DNA of 64,000 nucleotides from Psychromonas algicola (GCF_004378355.1 NZ_SNUB01000012.1:33787-97786), one strand, 5' to 3'; positions 39,393-50,986 are shown, counted from the stretch's first letter. Made by a program: numbers and translations. Notes: generated by a model from the sequence alone, not told the origin.

Positions 39393-42300
39393 TACCTTGG
39401 CTTATTTGGTTATCTTCAATTTCTTCTAAAACGGCACTATTTTGTAATTTTATTTTGCCTTTCTCGCTGCTTTCCATTTTAACAACAGGATCCATAATGG
39501 AACCTTTAATAGAAAAATCAACACGGATAATCGTATCAACAACTGGCTCTAATATTTTAGTTAACATCAACACCGCTGCACCTGTTAATGGGTTTACAGC
39601 AAAAGCCGCTAATACAGGCAAACTAGAGGTCACAGCCGGACTATAACTTAACCGATAATTAACATTAAGATTAGGTAAATCAATTAATCCACCACCCGAT
39701 ATTTTACCCGCCGAGCCATCTAAATAAAAATCATCACTCTTCACAACACCATTATTAATATTCGCAGAAAGAGATAAATCATCAAACCCTAACCCTTTAG
39801 AAAATACGTTTCCATATTCTAAATTCAAACTACGACGTATCGCGTCAAGGCTTAAGAAACTTAGTAATCGAGCACCATTATCATCCACTTCAGTGATCAT
39901 GCCATCTTCTAAATCCGCAGACATCACTCCGCTTAATGATTCTAAATTAAATTGCCATGGCGCACCGATCCAGTTTAACGCGCCACTTACTTCTGCTTGG
40001 TCATAAATGACAGGGGTCGCATAACCTAAACGGTGAATCAAGCTAGTATCACTATTCACTTTACTATCAACAATAATATTGGTGCGACGTTGATCCCATA
40101 CACCAGACATATTGGTGAACTGATCATCTCCACCTAATTTGACATAATCGATGGTGTAACGTGATTGACTTGGAAAAACATGAGCAGAGAGAGCTGAGAA
40201 GTCCATTTTTTGATAAATACAACTGTCACATTCTAAAAAGACTTCAGGATAATCCTCTCGTAGATTTTCACTACGCTCATCAAACAAAGAGTCTTCTTTT
40301 TTAAACAAAGTATTCACTGCGTTTTCAACATCAAAGAACTGGAAATTCATTTGTTTTATGTTGATATCAAATCGATCTGGAATCCCTTTACGAAATTCAA
40401 CATTAGTTACTAGGTCACTAGCACTCGTATTAATATTCCAAAAATTATCAATACGAGTGATGGTTGAATTAAAATTAAGTAATGGCTCTTCAAATAGCTC
40501 TGCTTGCTTAATATTCACATAAATATCATCAATATTGAATAACGGTTGTGGATCTTCTTCAACTGCTTTTTCTAATGATGGGTCACCCAATATTAATTTT
40601 TGTAAAGTGGGAGTCCAAGCCGTTAAGCTTATTTTATCTTCATTAACTCGAACGACTTGTTTTGTATAATCAATAGGTCGTTTTTTATCATTGCCAAAAC
40701 CAAAATAAGCGTAGGGAATATGAACATTTTCTGTTTGATAATCCAACCCACCTAATAATTTAACTTTATTACTTATTTCTACGTCCCACTTGGCACTTAA
40801 CTCATTGCCACTAAAGTTAACTTTACTTGGCCAGACTTGTAACGCATTTTTATTGTAAGGAATTGGTAATTGGCTTTTCATTCCTTGTAATGGAGAAGAG
40901 AAGTTTAAGTCGAAGTTATACCCTCCTTCAGAAAATTGTGTAAAAACAGCTTCACCTAACCAATCAAAGGTACCGCTTAATTGATAAAGAGAGAGTTCTT
41001 GAGGTCGATTCAATGTCAAAGCAGCAGCGTCCCATTGCCCTGAGAAGTCCATATTAACTTTATATTCATTTTCTAGAGGCGTTGTAAAAAACGAGAAATC
41101 AATAGGTTGCTCAAATAACTTACCTGTTAACCCTTTGCCAATCAATTCTCCATCGGTAAAGTTAAGTACGCCTTGCACCTGTTTTAGTGGGATCGCTAAC
41201 TCTTCCCCAAGTTTAATATCAACATCATTGCTTAATAAGTTAATAGTACCTGAAACAACAGGATCTCCGTTTGCAGCAGTCAATGGAATAGTTAATGCAA
41301 TATCTCCACTTATTTTATCGTTAACATGAATGATTTTTAATGCTTCCCCCACACTGTCTTTAAGTGGCGTATCAATAAAATATTGTGAGACAATTTGTGC
41401 ATCTTCTTCAACTTGTCCGTTAATAGAAATCACACCATCTGCGGTTAAATGGTCGATATAACCAACTAACGAATCCAGTTTAATATCACCCAATTTAGCT
41501 TGCTGACTTGTCATGGATAGGCTGTCGTTTTCAAACAACACATCTAAATCTAAAGAATTTAACCCTTTCCATCCTTCGTAAAAATTATATTGAGCGTCTT
41601 TTACAGGGATAAATGCTTGGAAAATCCCATCGTTTTGCTGATAAGGGTAAGCCGATAAACTCCCGTACCAAAGTACTTTAGCGCCTTCTATTGAGCCTTT
41701 TTGCATCGTTGGTTGTAAATAATCGAAAACATCTTCGCCCATGGCAACAATAGGGAAGTAATGCTGTGCTTTTGAAGCATCGTTTAAGGACGCATAAGAA
41801 TACAAACTTAAAAAAGGCTCGAGATCAGTTGCTTGTTGATTAGGTATAAATAACGAAAATTGGCTTAAACTTGTCAATTCATCGGTCACCAATGACACTT
41901 TATCACTTTGTAACTGCACACCTTTCTCATTAACCAACCAGTCGAATTGAAGCTCGGCATTATGCACCGGCATTGGTCGATTAAATTGCCCATCAAAGAG
42001 AATATTCTGTGCAGGTATCATTATTGAGGCTTTACCTGAATTTTTGTTGCTCGCGATATCAATATTGGCATCACTAATACCAGGAAAAACACCTACAGCC
42101 TGATTATTAAAAGCGTCAATTTGGGCTGCGATGGTTAATTCACCGGGTTGATCTACCGTCACCTTAATCGTTTTTAATTCACCACCAATTTCTAATTGAT
42201 TAACCGTTTCAATATCCGCTTCTGGAGCGTTTGAGAATAAAAGCGCAAAAGGAACAATCGTATTTAAATTAACGCCATTAATATCAAATTCACCAGACTG

Positions 42301-43317
42301 TCCGCCAATCCCTGCTCCAGAAAGCTTAACATCAGCCCAAGGCACATAATTGTATTCTAGATTTAAATCATAACTATCAAATAACCAGTTTTTATCTTGA
42401 TAGGAGAATTGTAATAAACCATCATTTAATTTCCAATCATGTGACTGCCCCAATAGAGACCAATTAATTTGTGAGCTTCCCCATTCAAGTAATAGATTTT
42501 TAGGACCATTAAAATCAAACTCACTCCATAATTTAAATGACACATTGGCCGCTTTTAATTCAGCTAAAGGGTTAATTTGAGGCTGTAAGTAATCGGTTAT
42601 ATTTAAGTGTTCAGCATGCGCATAAAGGTTGGCTATAAGTTGATCATTCGCACCATTTGCATCACCAGTAATATCAATCAAAAACTCCAAAGTATTCTCA
42701 CCTAAGGTATCAGGTAATGAAGCTTTACCAACGCCTTGGTGATGCGAACCATTATTCAACCAAGTTAGATCTTCTACATAAATAGTCTTTTGGTTTGAAA
42801 GGTGATCGGTAAAATTTAGCTGACTCTCTTTAATCGAGAATGAGCTCAAACGAGAAAGAAAGATATTCTTAAGTGAGTCAATAGTGACGGCCGTTGAATT
42901 TGCATCAGTGGAATTACTTTCAAAACGATCAAGACGATAAGAGGATTTTAGAACTAAATTGGCGCCTTTTAATGAAATATCATTAAACACTAAGGTTTGC
43001 TGTTTAATACTATTAAGGAAGTCGAGGTGTAGGAAAAGATGATCTAATTTTAATTCAAAGGGTAAAAGAGGCGCATCAACAAAGTTTACATTTTTTAACG
43101 TGAGCACTAGTCCAGAAAAATCAACACCCGCCGAGATTTCATCAACACTGATATTAATATCGTGCTCAGCAGCAATCCATTCGATTAATTTAACTTTATA
43201 GGTGTTTACGTCGGTACTAGCAACACGTGCTGCCGTTAATAACAAAGCAATAAGAATTAAATGAGCGGCAATGCAAGCGCATAGCCACCTAAAGCATTTA
43301 ACAATAAACTTTCTCAA
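39379..43317 (-). CDS. yhdP: AsmA-like envelope lipid transport protein YhdP
   Basis: Very long inner-membrane-anchored periplasmic protein of 1312 residues. One N-terminal membrane segment (about 11-30) is followed by a repetitive beta-rich body and a C-terminal AsmA-type region with LDAIRRSLNLEYGNVFSKGLGFDDLS and a hydrophobic stretch (AAFAVNPLTGAAVLML). YhdP, with TamB and YdbH, forms a bridge for phospholipid flow to the outer membrane. It is downstream of rng by 30 bp in the conserved mre-maf-rng-yhdP order. Confidence 0.93.
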   Translation of the reverse strand: MRKFIVKCFRWLCACIAAHLILIALLLTAARVASTDVNTYKVKLIEWIAAEHDINISVDEISAGVDFSGLVLTLKNVNFVDAPLLPFELKLDHLFLHLDFLNSIKQQTLVFNDISLKGANLVLKSSYRLDRFESNSTDANSTAVTIDSLKNIFLSRLSSFSIKESQLNFTDHLSNQKTIYVEDLTWLNNGSHHQGVGKASLPDTLGENTLEFLIDITGDANGANDQLIANLYAHAEHLNITDYLQPQINPLAELKAANVSFKLWSEFDFNGPKNLLLEWGSSQINWSLLGQSHDWKLNDGLLQFSYQDKNWLFDSYDLNLEYNYVPWADVKLSGAGIGGQSGEFDINGVNLNTIVPFALLFSNAPEADIETVNQLEIGGELKTIKVTVDQPGELTIAAQIDAFNNQAVGVFPGISDANIDIASNKNSGKASIMIPAQNILFDGQFNRPMPVHNAELQFDWLVNEKGVQLQSDKVSLVTDELTSLSQFSLFIPNQQATDLEPFLSLYSYASLNDASKAQHYFPIVAMGEDVFDYLQPTMQKGSIEGAKVLWYGSLSAYPYQQNDGIFQAFIPVKDAQYNFYEGWKGLNSLDLDVLFENDSLSMTSQQAKLGDIKLDSLVGYIDHLTADGVISINGQVEEDAQIVSQYFIDTPLKDSVGEALKIIHVNDKISGDIALTIPLTAANGDPVVSGTINLLSNDVDIKLGEELAIPLKQVQGVLNFTDGELIGKGLTGKLFEQPIDFSFFTTPLENEYKVNMDFSGQWDAAALTLNRPQELSLYQLSGTFDWLGEAVFTQFSEGGYNFDLNFSSPLQGMKSQLPIPYNKNALQVWPSKVNFSGNELSAKWDVEISNKVKLLGGLDYQTENVHIPYAYFGFGNDKKRPIDYTKQVVRVNEDKISLTAWTPTLQKLILGDPSLEKAVEEDPQPLFNIDDIYVNIKQAELFEEPLLNFNSTITRIDNFWNINTSASDLVTNVEFRKGIPDRFDINIKQMNFQFFDVENAVNTLFKKEDSLFDERSENLREDYPEVFLECDSCIYQKMDFSALSAHVFPSQSRYTIDYVKLGGDDQFTNMSGVWDQRRTNIIVDSKVNSDTSLIHRLGYATPVIYDQAEVSGALNWIGAPWQFNLESLSGVMSADLEDGMITEVDDNGARLLSFLSLDAIRRSLNLEYGNVFSKGLGFDDLSLSANINNGVVKSDDFYLDGSAGKISGGGLIDLPNLNVNYRLSYSPAVTSSLPVLAAFAVNPLTGAAVLMLTKILEPVVDTIIRVDFSIKGSIMDPVVKMESSEKGKIKLQNSAVLEEIEDNQISQGSDDE

Positions 43318-43347
43318 AAGTGTTCATCCATCAAACTCAATCCCACT

Positions 43348-44820
43348 TTACATCATAACTACATCAAATTGCTCAGGCCCATATAAGGGCTCAGCGTGAA
43401 TTTCAACACGCTTTTGCATAAATACAATTAACTCACCCAAGTTATGTGATTCGTCTCCCTGTAAAGCCTCAGCAACGGCAACAGAAGTATAAACAACAAA
43501 ACGTTCAACATCATAGGCGCGGTCAACACGAAGAATTTCTCTTAGCACTTCATAACAAACCGTTTCAACTGTCTTAACATAGCCGCGACCATTACAAGTT
43601 TTACATTCACCACAAAAAATATGCTCTAAGCTTTCATGAGTCCGCTTACGCGTCATCTCAATTAACCCTAGTGGAGAGAAATCATTAATATTGGTTTTAA
43701 CACGATCTTTTGCTAAGGCTTGCTCTAAACTATTGAATACACGACGACGATGATCTGCCGACTTCATATCGATAAAATCAAGAATAATAATGCCACCTAA
43801 ATTACGTAAGCGTAACTGACGTGCAATCGCCAGTGTCGCTTCAACATTAGTATTAAAAATCGTTTCTTCAAGGTTACGATGACCAACAAAAGCACCAGTA
43901 TTAATATCCACTGTTGTCATCGCTTCAGTTTGATCAATGATTAAATAACCACCTGACTTTAGAGGTACTTTTCGCTCTAGTGCACGTTGCACTTCATTTT
44001 CAACATCAAACAAATCAAAAATTGGACTGGCACCTTTATAATGCTCAATCTTACCTTCTAATTCTGGAATAAACTCAGTACTGAATTCAGACAATTCCTT
44101 AAAACTAAGTTTTGAATCGATACGTACCCTATCAATCTCACTGCCGACAAAGTCGCGTAATATACGGAAAGCTAACCCAAGATCTTGATATAACAATTTA
44201 TTTTTAGATTCTGTGCGCTGTTTACGAGTGATGACTTTGCGCCAAACGCGTTGTAAAAAAGCAGCATCGTTTCTTAACTCGACTTCAGGAGCGCCTTCAG
44301 CCGCAGTACGGATAATAAATCCACCTAATTCATTAAGACATGATTGTGTTATATCCTTTAAACGATCGCGCTCTTGTGCACTGTCAATTCGCTGTGAAAC
44401 ACCAACATGCTGACTATCTGGCATAAATACTAAATAACGAGAAGGCAAAGTAATATCAGTCGTTAAACGCGCCCCTTTTGTACCTAACGGGTCTTTAACA
44501 ACTTGTACAATAATATTCTGTCCGGGTCTTACCAGTGTTGCAATATCAGCGACTTTGAATTTTTCTTTCTCTGCACCAGCGACACATTCAGTGTGTGGCA
44601 CAATATCTGAGGCATGCAAAAAAGCGGCTTTCTCTAAACCAATATCAACAAACGCGGCTTGCATACCGGGTAAAACTCGAGTGACTTTCCCTTTGTAAAT
44701 ATTCCCTGCAATTCCTTTGCTTGCTTGACGTTCTATATGTAATTCTTGTAACACGCCACCTTCAATTAAGGCGACACGTGTTTCCGTCGGAGTAATATTC
44801 ATCAATAGTTCAACAGACAT
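43348..44820 (-). CDS. rng: Ribonuclease G
   Basis: Single-strand-specific endoribonuclease that matures the 5' end of 16S rRNA and degrades mRNAs. It has 490 residues. The S1 domain is near residues 35-120 (GNIYKGKVTRVLPGMQAAFVDIG), the catalytic acids are in TTVDINTG and IILDFIDM, and the zinc-link cysteines are in CGECKTC. Its start overlaps the maf end by 11 bp. The length and absence of a long C-terminal scaffold separate it from RNase E. Confidence 0.97.
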   Translation of the reverse strand: MSVELLMNITPTETRVALIEGGVLQELHIERQASKGIAGNIYKGKVTRVLPGMQAAFVDIGLEKAAFLHASDIVPHTECVAGAEKEKFKVADIATLVRPGQNIIVQVVKDPLGTKGARLTTDITLPSRYLVFMPDSQHVGVSQRIDSAQERDRLKDITQSCLNELGGFIIRTAAEGAPEVELRNDAAFLQRVWRKVITRKQRTESKNKLLYQDLGLAFRILRDFVGSEIDRVRIDSKLSFKELSEFSTEFIPELEGKIEHYKGASPIFDLFDVENEVQRALERKVPLKSGGYLIIDQTEAMTTVDINTGAFVGHRNLEETIFNTNVEATLAIARQLRLRNLGGIIILDFIDMKSADHRRRVFNSLEQALAKDRVKTNINDFSPLGLIEMTRKRTHESLEHIFCGECKTCNGRGYVKTVETVCYEVLREILRVDRAYDVERFVVYTSVAVAEALQGDESHNLGELIVFMQKRVEIHAEPLYGPEQFDVVMM

Positions 44821-45385
44821 TGGATACTCCTTTAAATGATTTTATAAGCTCTGCGGTTTCATAAAGAGGAAGACCTACCACCGCGCTATAGCTACCTGAA
44901 ATATGTGTAACAAATTGACCTGCGATCCCTTGAATACCATAACCACCGGCTTTATCTTGTGGTTCACCGGTTTCCCAGTAATCTGAAATTTCTTGTTCTG
45001 TTAACGCTTTGAATGTCACCGCTGTCGTCACTAATTTAACAGACTGTTTTTGTTTACTGACTAAAGCAACGGCAGTTAAAACTTGATGAGTATTCGCAGA
45101 CAACAAATCCATCATTTGCTTAGCATGCTGTTTGCTTTTAGGCTTTTCCATCACCACTTCTTCACAAAGGACGATGGTATCAGCACCTAACACAACACCT
45201 TGATGCTTATTTTTTTCTAATCCTGCCAATGCTTTTTCTAACGCTAAGCGTTGCACGTAAGCTTGACTCGTTTCATCATCTTGCTTGGTTTCATCAATCT
45301 CAACGCTGATATGTTCAAATTGGACATCTATTTGTGATAATAATTCAGCTCGTCTAGGTGAATTGGAAGCGAGGAATAAGGTCAT
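44810..45385 (-). CDS. maf: Maf/YhdE nucleotide pyrophosphatase
   Basis: House-cleaning nucleoside triphosphate pyrophosphatase of 191 residues; the YhdE subgroup hydrolyses dTTP and UTP and affects septation when overproduced. Motifs are LASNSPRRAELL, VEIDE, VVLGADTIV, TVTFKALTEQEI and GEPQDKAGGYGIQG. It lies between mreD and rng as in E. coli. Confidence 0.95.
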   Translation of the reverse strand: MTLFLASNSPRRAELLSQIDVQFEHISVEIDETKQDDETSQAYVQRLALEKALAGLEKNKHQGVVLGADTIVLCEEVVMEKPKSKQHAKQMMDLLSANTHQVLTAVALVSKQKQSVKLVTTAVTFKALTEQEISDYWETGEPQDKAGGYGIQGIAGQFVTHISGSYSAVVGLPLYETAELIKSFKGVSNVC

Positions 45386-45390
45386 CAGAA

Positions 45391-45873
45391 TTAAGAAACC
45401 TTAAATTGAAGACGTACAAAACGCATAAATACAAAGAAACATGGCCAGATAAGCATAGAAGTAAAGATTGACCAAAAATATGACTGGTGCAGTACTATGA
45501 CTTGTATGCTTGAAGCAATCCAATACAAGGACACTTTAAGCACAAAAACAAACACGCCCATTAATAGAGTGGTTTGAAATAAAGTAAAGTTTCTAAAGCG
45601 TTGGAAGTTAATGCTAGTGAAATAAGCCAACAATGAAAATAGCAAAGCATGCATCCCCAAAGTAGAGCCTAATAATAGATCTAACATAATACCTAAAATG
45701 AAGGTATGGCCTATATTGACTCGGTGCGGCAATGCAATGATCCAATAAAATATCACTAACACCATCCATTCGGGCCTAAATGCATTTAATGAGACAGGCA
45801 ATGGAAAAATCGCTGCAACAAGGCAAATGAAGAAAGTAAAATATATAATTTTATAACTATTAAATGGGGACAT
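45391..45873 (-). CDS. mreD: Rod shape-determining protein MreD
   Basis: Integral membrane protein of 160 residues with five or so hydrophobic segments, part of the elongasome with MreC and RodA. The conserved RPEWMVLVIFYWIIALPHRVN region and the LLDLLLGSTLGMHALLFSL segment are visible. It starts 4 bp after mreC. Confidence 0.95.
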   Translation of the reverse strand: MSPFNSYKIIYFTFFICLVAAIFPLPVSLNAFRPEWMVLVIFYWIIALPHRVNIGHTFILGIMLDLLLGSTLGMHALLFSLLAYFTSINFQRFRNFTLFQTTLLMGVFVFVLKVSLYWIASSIQVIVLHQSYFWSIFTSMLIWPCFFVFMRFVRLQFKVS

Positions 45874-45877
45874 TTAG

Positions 45878-46738
45878 TTATTCCGGTGAGTCTAACGTTA
45901 AATCAGCACCAGCTAACGGATCATCGTTCCAAAGTAATAATAAGTAACGGCTTTTATCTAATTCTGCAGCAGGTGTTGCAGTTACATTCGCGTACAATTC
46001 ACCTTCTTGGTATTCAAAACGGCTAATCGTCGCCACAGGATAACCCGCAGGGAAATGACCACCCAAACCAGAAGTCACTAGTACATCACCTTCTTTTAAA
46101 TCCGCATTACTTTGTACAAAAGGCACCGTCAGTTTATCCCATGCACCACTACCATGAACGATAGCAACCGCATCATTACGTTGCACTCGAACAGGAATAC
46201 CATGACTAGCATCAACGATTAAAACAACACGACTAGTAGTACTACCGACTTGAGAAACTTGTCCAATTACGCCTTTTTCATTGATCACAGGTTGATCAAG
46301 ATAAACGCCATCAAGGGCACCTTTATCAATTAACACTTGGTGTGTGAAAGGGTCAGAGCGTAAACTCATCACTTCTGCGATCATACGTTTATTTTTAAAC
46401 TGCTTCTTAGAGTTTAATAATTCACGTAATTGTTCATTTTCTTTTTGTAATTCGCCGAGCAAGAGACGATCGGCTTTTAGATGTAGGTTTTCTTTTTCAA
46501 GTAATGCGTTTCGCTCCATCAATACCTGTCTCGTAGTCAGACTTTCTGAGGCAGCACTAAACATTTTTTGTGGTGCATCAGCAACATATTGAATAGGGGA
46601 AACAATAGAATTTAAATAAACTCTAGCAGAAGAGAAAATATTGAATTGGCTATCAGCGATCAGCAAAATAATACAAAAAGCTATCACGAAGGATAGCCTT
46701 AATATATAAGAAGGACCACTAGCAAAGATTGTCTTCAT
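45878..46738 (-). CDS. mreC: Rod shape-determining protein MreC
   Basis: Bitopic protein of 286 residues that activates PBP2 from the periplasm. It has one membrane segment (about 10-27), a coiled coil (about 65-110), and a beta domain with RSDPFTHQVLIDKGALDGV, NEKGVIGQV, DASHGIPVRV and VTSGLGGHFPAGYPV. It lies 48 bp after mreB and is followed closely by mreD. Confidence 0.96.
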   Translation of the reverse strand: MKTIFASGPSYILRLSFVIAFCIILLIADSQFNIFSSARVYLNSIVSPIQYVADAPQKMFSAASESLTTRQVLMERNALLEKENLHLKADRLLLGELQKENEQLRELLNSKKQFKNKRMIAEVMSLRSDPFTHQVLIDKGALDGVYLDQPVINEKGVIGQVSQVGSTTSRVVLIVDASHGIPVRVQRNDAVAIVHGSGAWDKLTVPFVQSNADLKEGDVLVTSGLGGHFPAGYPVATISRFEYQEGELYANVTATPAAELDKSRYLLLLWNDDPLAGADLTLDSPE

Positions 46739-46786
46739 TATTATTTTTATTGAATCTTAACGCAGACCTAAGCCTGCATATTGATA

Positions 46787-48349
<1,563 letters not shown>

Positions 48350-49111
48350 ATGCCTAGAATTATGTTAACCGATAACAGGTGGTTTTTACTACTTCAAATA
48401 ATGAAAAGTACTGGCCGAGTATATAATAAACCCGAACACAAAATGACCTTTGAAGGTATTCTTTATCGGTTGCGTACAGGTCTTCCATGGCGTGACTTGC
48501 CGCCAGAATTTGGTGATTGGAGTACGGTATATCGTCGTTTTAACCTGTGGTCTAAAAAAGGCATATTAAATTTAATATTCAACGAGTTAGCGAATAATGC
48601 TGACTTTGAATGGATATTTATTGATGGCTCTATTGTACGTGCTCATCAACATAGTTCAGGGGCTGCGACTACAGAAAACGAATGCATTGGTAAAAGTCGA
48701 GGTGGTAATTCTACCAAAATACATTTAGCAGTAGATAGTGGCGGCTTACCCGTTTATTTTGAGCTATCAGAAGGACAAAGACATGACATAGTTCATGCAG
48801 AAAACTTGGTTCAAAGTCTATCAGACGTGAAAACTGTTATTGCAGATAAAGGTTATGATAATGATAATTTTCGTGCTTTTATTAGCTTAAATGCTGACAA
48901 GAGCATCATTCCTAAAAGAAACTATGGTGCTGATATAGCAAAAGATACTACGGATTGGTGTTTATATAAGCATAGACACTTAGTTGAAAATGCTTTCGCA
49001 AGAATTAAACATTATCGAGCTATTTCAACTGGATATGACAAATTATCGCGGAATTATGCGAGTATGTTATCACTAGCATTTTTAATGATGTGGCTACCAA
49101 TGCATTACTGA
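48350..49111 (+). mobile_element. IS5-family transposase (single intact frame)
   Basis: DDE transposase of 253 residues resembling the IS427-type group of IS5. The N-terminal DUF4096-like domain has LYRLRTGLPWRDLPPEFGDWSTVY. The catalytic residues are D92 (FIDGSIVRAHQ), D166 (VIADKGYDND) and E213 (HLVENAFARIKHYR). In this group the transposase is often split over two frames; here it is one frame. A probable right end (49129-49148, CAAAGATCAACACGCCCTAG) is seen, but no matching left inverted repeat upstream of the gene, so the element may be end-truncated. There is no good ribosome site before the ATG. Confidence 0.85.
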
Positions 49112-49128
49112 ACAAATAATATACAGCA

Positions 49129-49148
49129 AAGATCAACACGCCCTAGTC
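49129..49148 (+). repeat. Probable right terminal repeat of the IS5-type element
   Basis: CAAAGATCAACACGCC followed by CTAG lies 17 bp past the transposase stop and resembles the ends of this IS group in my memory. The left counterpart was not found within 450 bp upstream, so this is tentative. Confidence 0.4.
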
Positions 49149-49159
49149 AGTTTATAAAA

Positions 49160-49205
49160 ATGTCACTGTCATAAAAATGCACATAAAATGACATAAAAAA
49201 TTCAA
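49160..49205 (+). promoter_or_regulatory. Pho-box-like 11-bp-phased repeats before the lipid cluster
   Basis: CTGTCAT (49166-49172), ATGCACA (49177-49183) and ATGACAT (49188-49194) start 11 bp apart and are separated by A-rich spacers AAAA and TAAA, the layout of PhoB sites (CTGTCAT-N4 units). The first unit is perfect, the second poor and the third matches at five of seven. TGTCAT and ATGACA also form an inverted repeat, so a palindromic operator is the alternative. Confidence 0.35.
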
Positions 49206-49212
49206 ACTAAGC

Positions 49213-49242
49213 TGTTAACTTCATGTAAACCAATTGTTAACT
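49213..49242 (+). promoter_or_regulatory. Tandem TGTTAACT pair, 22 bp apart, in front of the aminotransferase
   Basis: The 8-mer TGTTAACT occurs at 49213-49220 and 49235-49242, each containing the palindrome GTTAAC. The spacing equals two helical turns, which suits a dimeric regulator on one DNA face. A weak promoter TTCAAA (49201-49206) with TGTAAA (49224-49229), spacer 17, overlaps it. Confidence 0.35.
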
Positions 49243-49258
49243 GCGAGTGAAGTAACTA

Positions 49259-50938
49259 ATGAATTTTCTTTATTTAATCGTGACAGTAAGCTGTGCATGG
49301 CTACTCTACAAATTATTAATTCGCTTACAATTATCGCGAGCAAAACATAGGTCTTTAAGGGGCCATAGTAAATGGTCAAGACGTATTGCACGCCAATTAC
49401 CTTTCTTTAGTTATGAAGGAGATGAATTTTTTAACAGTGATGGCGCACCAGCTGACATTGTACTCTTACGAAAATCAGCATTAATTGCATTAAATAATGT
49501 CTTAGAGAAACAATCACCACTAACATTAGACTATTGTGAATCCATTGAACCTAGTATTTCAGACGTACGCTTTACTAGTCATTACCGTTTTCCCTACCCC
49601 TACCGCAATGCATTGCCACGTGCTTTTAAATTAGGTTCAATTGCCGACGAAACATCGGGGTCGAAAGTCAAAGATCTTGACGGTAACTGGCGATATGACT
49701 TAACCGGATCTTATGGCGTGAATGTATTTGGTTATGATTTTTATAAGCAATGTATGGAAACAGGCATAGAAAACACCAAAGCATTAGGCCCAGTATTAGG
49801 CACTTATCATCCTTTGATCGCTGAAAACGTTGAAATGATCAAAGAAATATCGGGTTTAGATGAAGTTTCTTTTCATATGTCAGGTACGGAAGCAGTAATG
49901 CAAGCCGTTAGATTGGCCCGTTATCACACTGGAAAAACACATTTGGTGCGCTTTTGTGGGGCTTACCATGGTTGGTGGGATGGTGTACAGCCGGGTATTG
50001 GTAACACCCGAAAAAACAACGATGTTTACACCTTAGCAGACCTCAGCGAACAGAGTATAAAAGTATTAAGTACTCGAAAAGATATTGCCTGCGTCTTAAT
50101 TAACCCCTTGCAAGCTTTTCATATTAATGCAGATGCACCATCAGATGCTTCGCTTGTCGCTAGTGATCGTCAAACTCATTTTGATAAACAGCAATACAGC
50201 AAGTGGTTACAACGACTGCGAACAGTATGTACTCAGCATAATATTGTATTGATATTTGATGAAGTATTTACTGGTTTTCGCTTAGGTTATCGTGGCGCTC
50301 AAGGTTTTTATGGCGTTCAAGCCGACATGGTCACTTATGGTAAAACACTTGGTGGTGGTTTACCCGTAGGGGTCGTAACAGGCACTCATCAACTAATGAA
50401 ACGTTTCCAAGATGATAAGCCCGTTAACGTTTCACTTGCGCGCGGCACTTTTAACTCACATCCTTATGTCATGGGCGCGATGCATGCCTTTTTAAAACGT
50501 ATTCAAAGCGATTCCATACAACAACAATATCAACAATCAGAAGCTCTTTGGGATCAACGAGTAGCTTACTTTAATCAATGTTTAAGCGAACAAAACTTAC
50601 CACTGAAAATCACCAATATTCACTCGATTTTATCCGTTCAATATACCTTACCCAGTCGTTACAACTGGATGCTCCAATTTTATCTAAAGAAAAATGGCAT
50701 CGAATTAAGTTGGACAGGAACAGGAAGGTTGATCATGAGCTTTAGTTTTACCGATGATGAATTCAACGAAGTAGTGGAGTGTTTTATAAAGGCAGCTCAA
50801 CAAATGCAACAAGACACTTGGTGGTGGCAATCCCCTTTATTAACCAATAAAAACATAAAACGCCAATTTATGGTGGATATGTTAAAGACTAAATTTCCAA
50901 TACTCAGCAAATTATTACCTAGCCCCTTGGCTACATAA
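49259..50938 (+). CDS. Membrane-anchored class III aminotransferase (GSA-aminomutase-like)
   Basis: PLP enzyme of 559 residues with a single N-terminal hydrophobic anchor (about 2-22) and a basic flank, then an aminotransferase class III fold closest to glutamate-1-semialdehyde aminomutase. Visible: HMSGTEAVMQAVRLAR (207-221), AYHGWWDG (235-242), the aspartate of IFDEVFTGFR (D334) and the PLP lysine K362 in TYGKTLGGGLPVG. It is about 130 residues longer than HemL, with N- and C-terminal extensions. A membrane anchor and neighbours acting on lipids argue against a haem-pathway role. It may aminate a membrane-associated or lipid-linked substrate, which is inference. Confidence 0.75.
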   Translation: MNFLYLIVTVSCAWLLYKLLIRLQLSRAKHRSLRGHSKWSRRIARQLPFFSYEGDEFFNSDGAPADIVLLRKSALIALNNVLEKQSPLTLDYCESIEPSISDVRFTSHYRFPYPYRNALPRAFKLGSIADETSGSKVKDLDGNWRYDLTGSYGVNVFGYDFYKQCMETGIENTKALGPVLGTYHPLIAENVEMIKEISGLDEVSFHMSGTEAVMQAVRLARYHTGKTHLVRFCGAYHGWWDGVQPGIGNTRKNNDVYTLADLSEQSIKVLSTRKDIACVLINPLQAFHINADAPSDASLVASDRQTHFDKQQYSKWLQRLRTVCTQHNIVLIFDEVFTGFRLGYRGAQGFYGVQADMVTYGKTLGGGLPVGVVTGTHQLMKRFQDDKPVNVSLARGTFNSHPYVMGAMHAFLKRIQSDSIQQQYQQSEALWDQRVAYFNQCLSEQNLPLKITNIHSILSVQYTLPSRYNWMLQFYLKKNGIELSWTGTGRLIMSFSFTDDEFNEVVECFIKAAQQMQQDTWWWQSPLLTNKNIKRQFMVDMLKTKFPILSKLLPSPLAT

Positions 50939-50986
50939 AATATCTGATAACCAATAATTAATCTATATAATTTAAAACAAGGTAAA

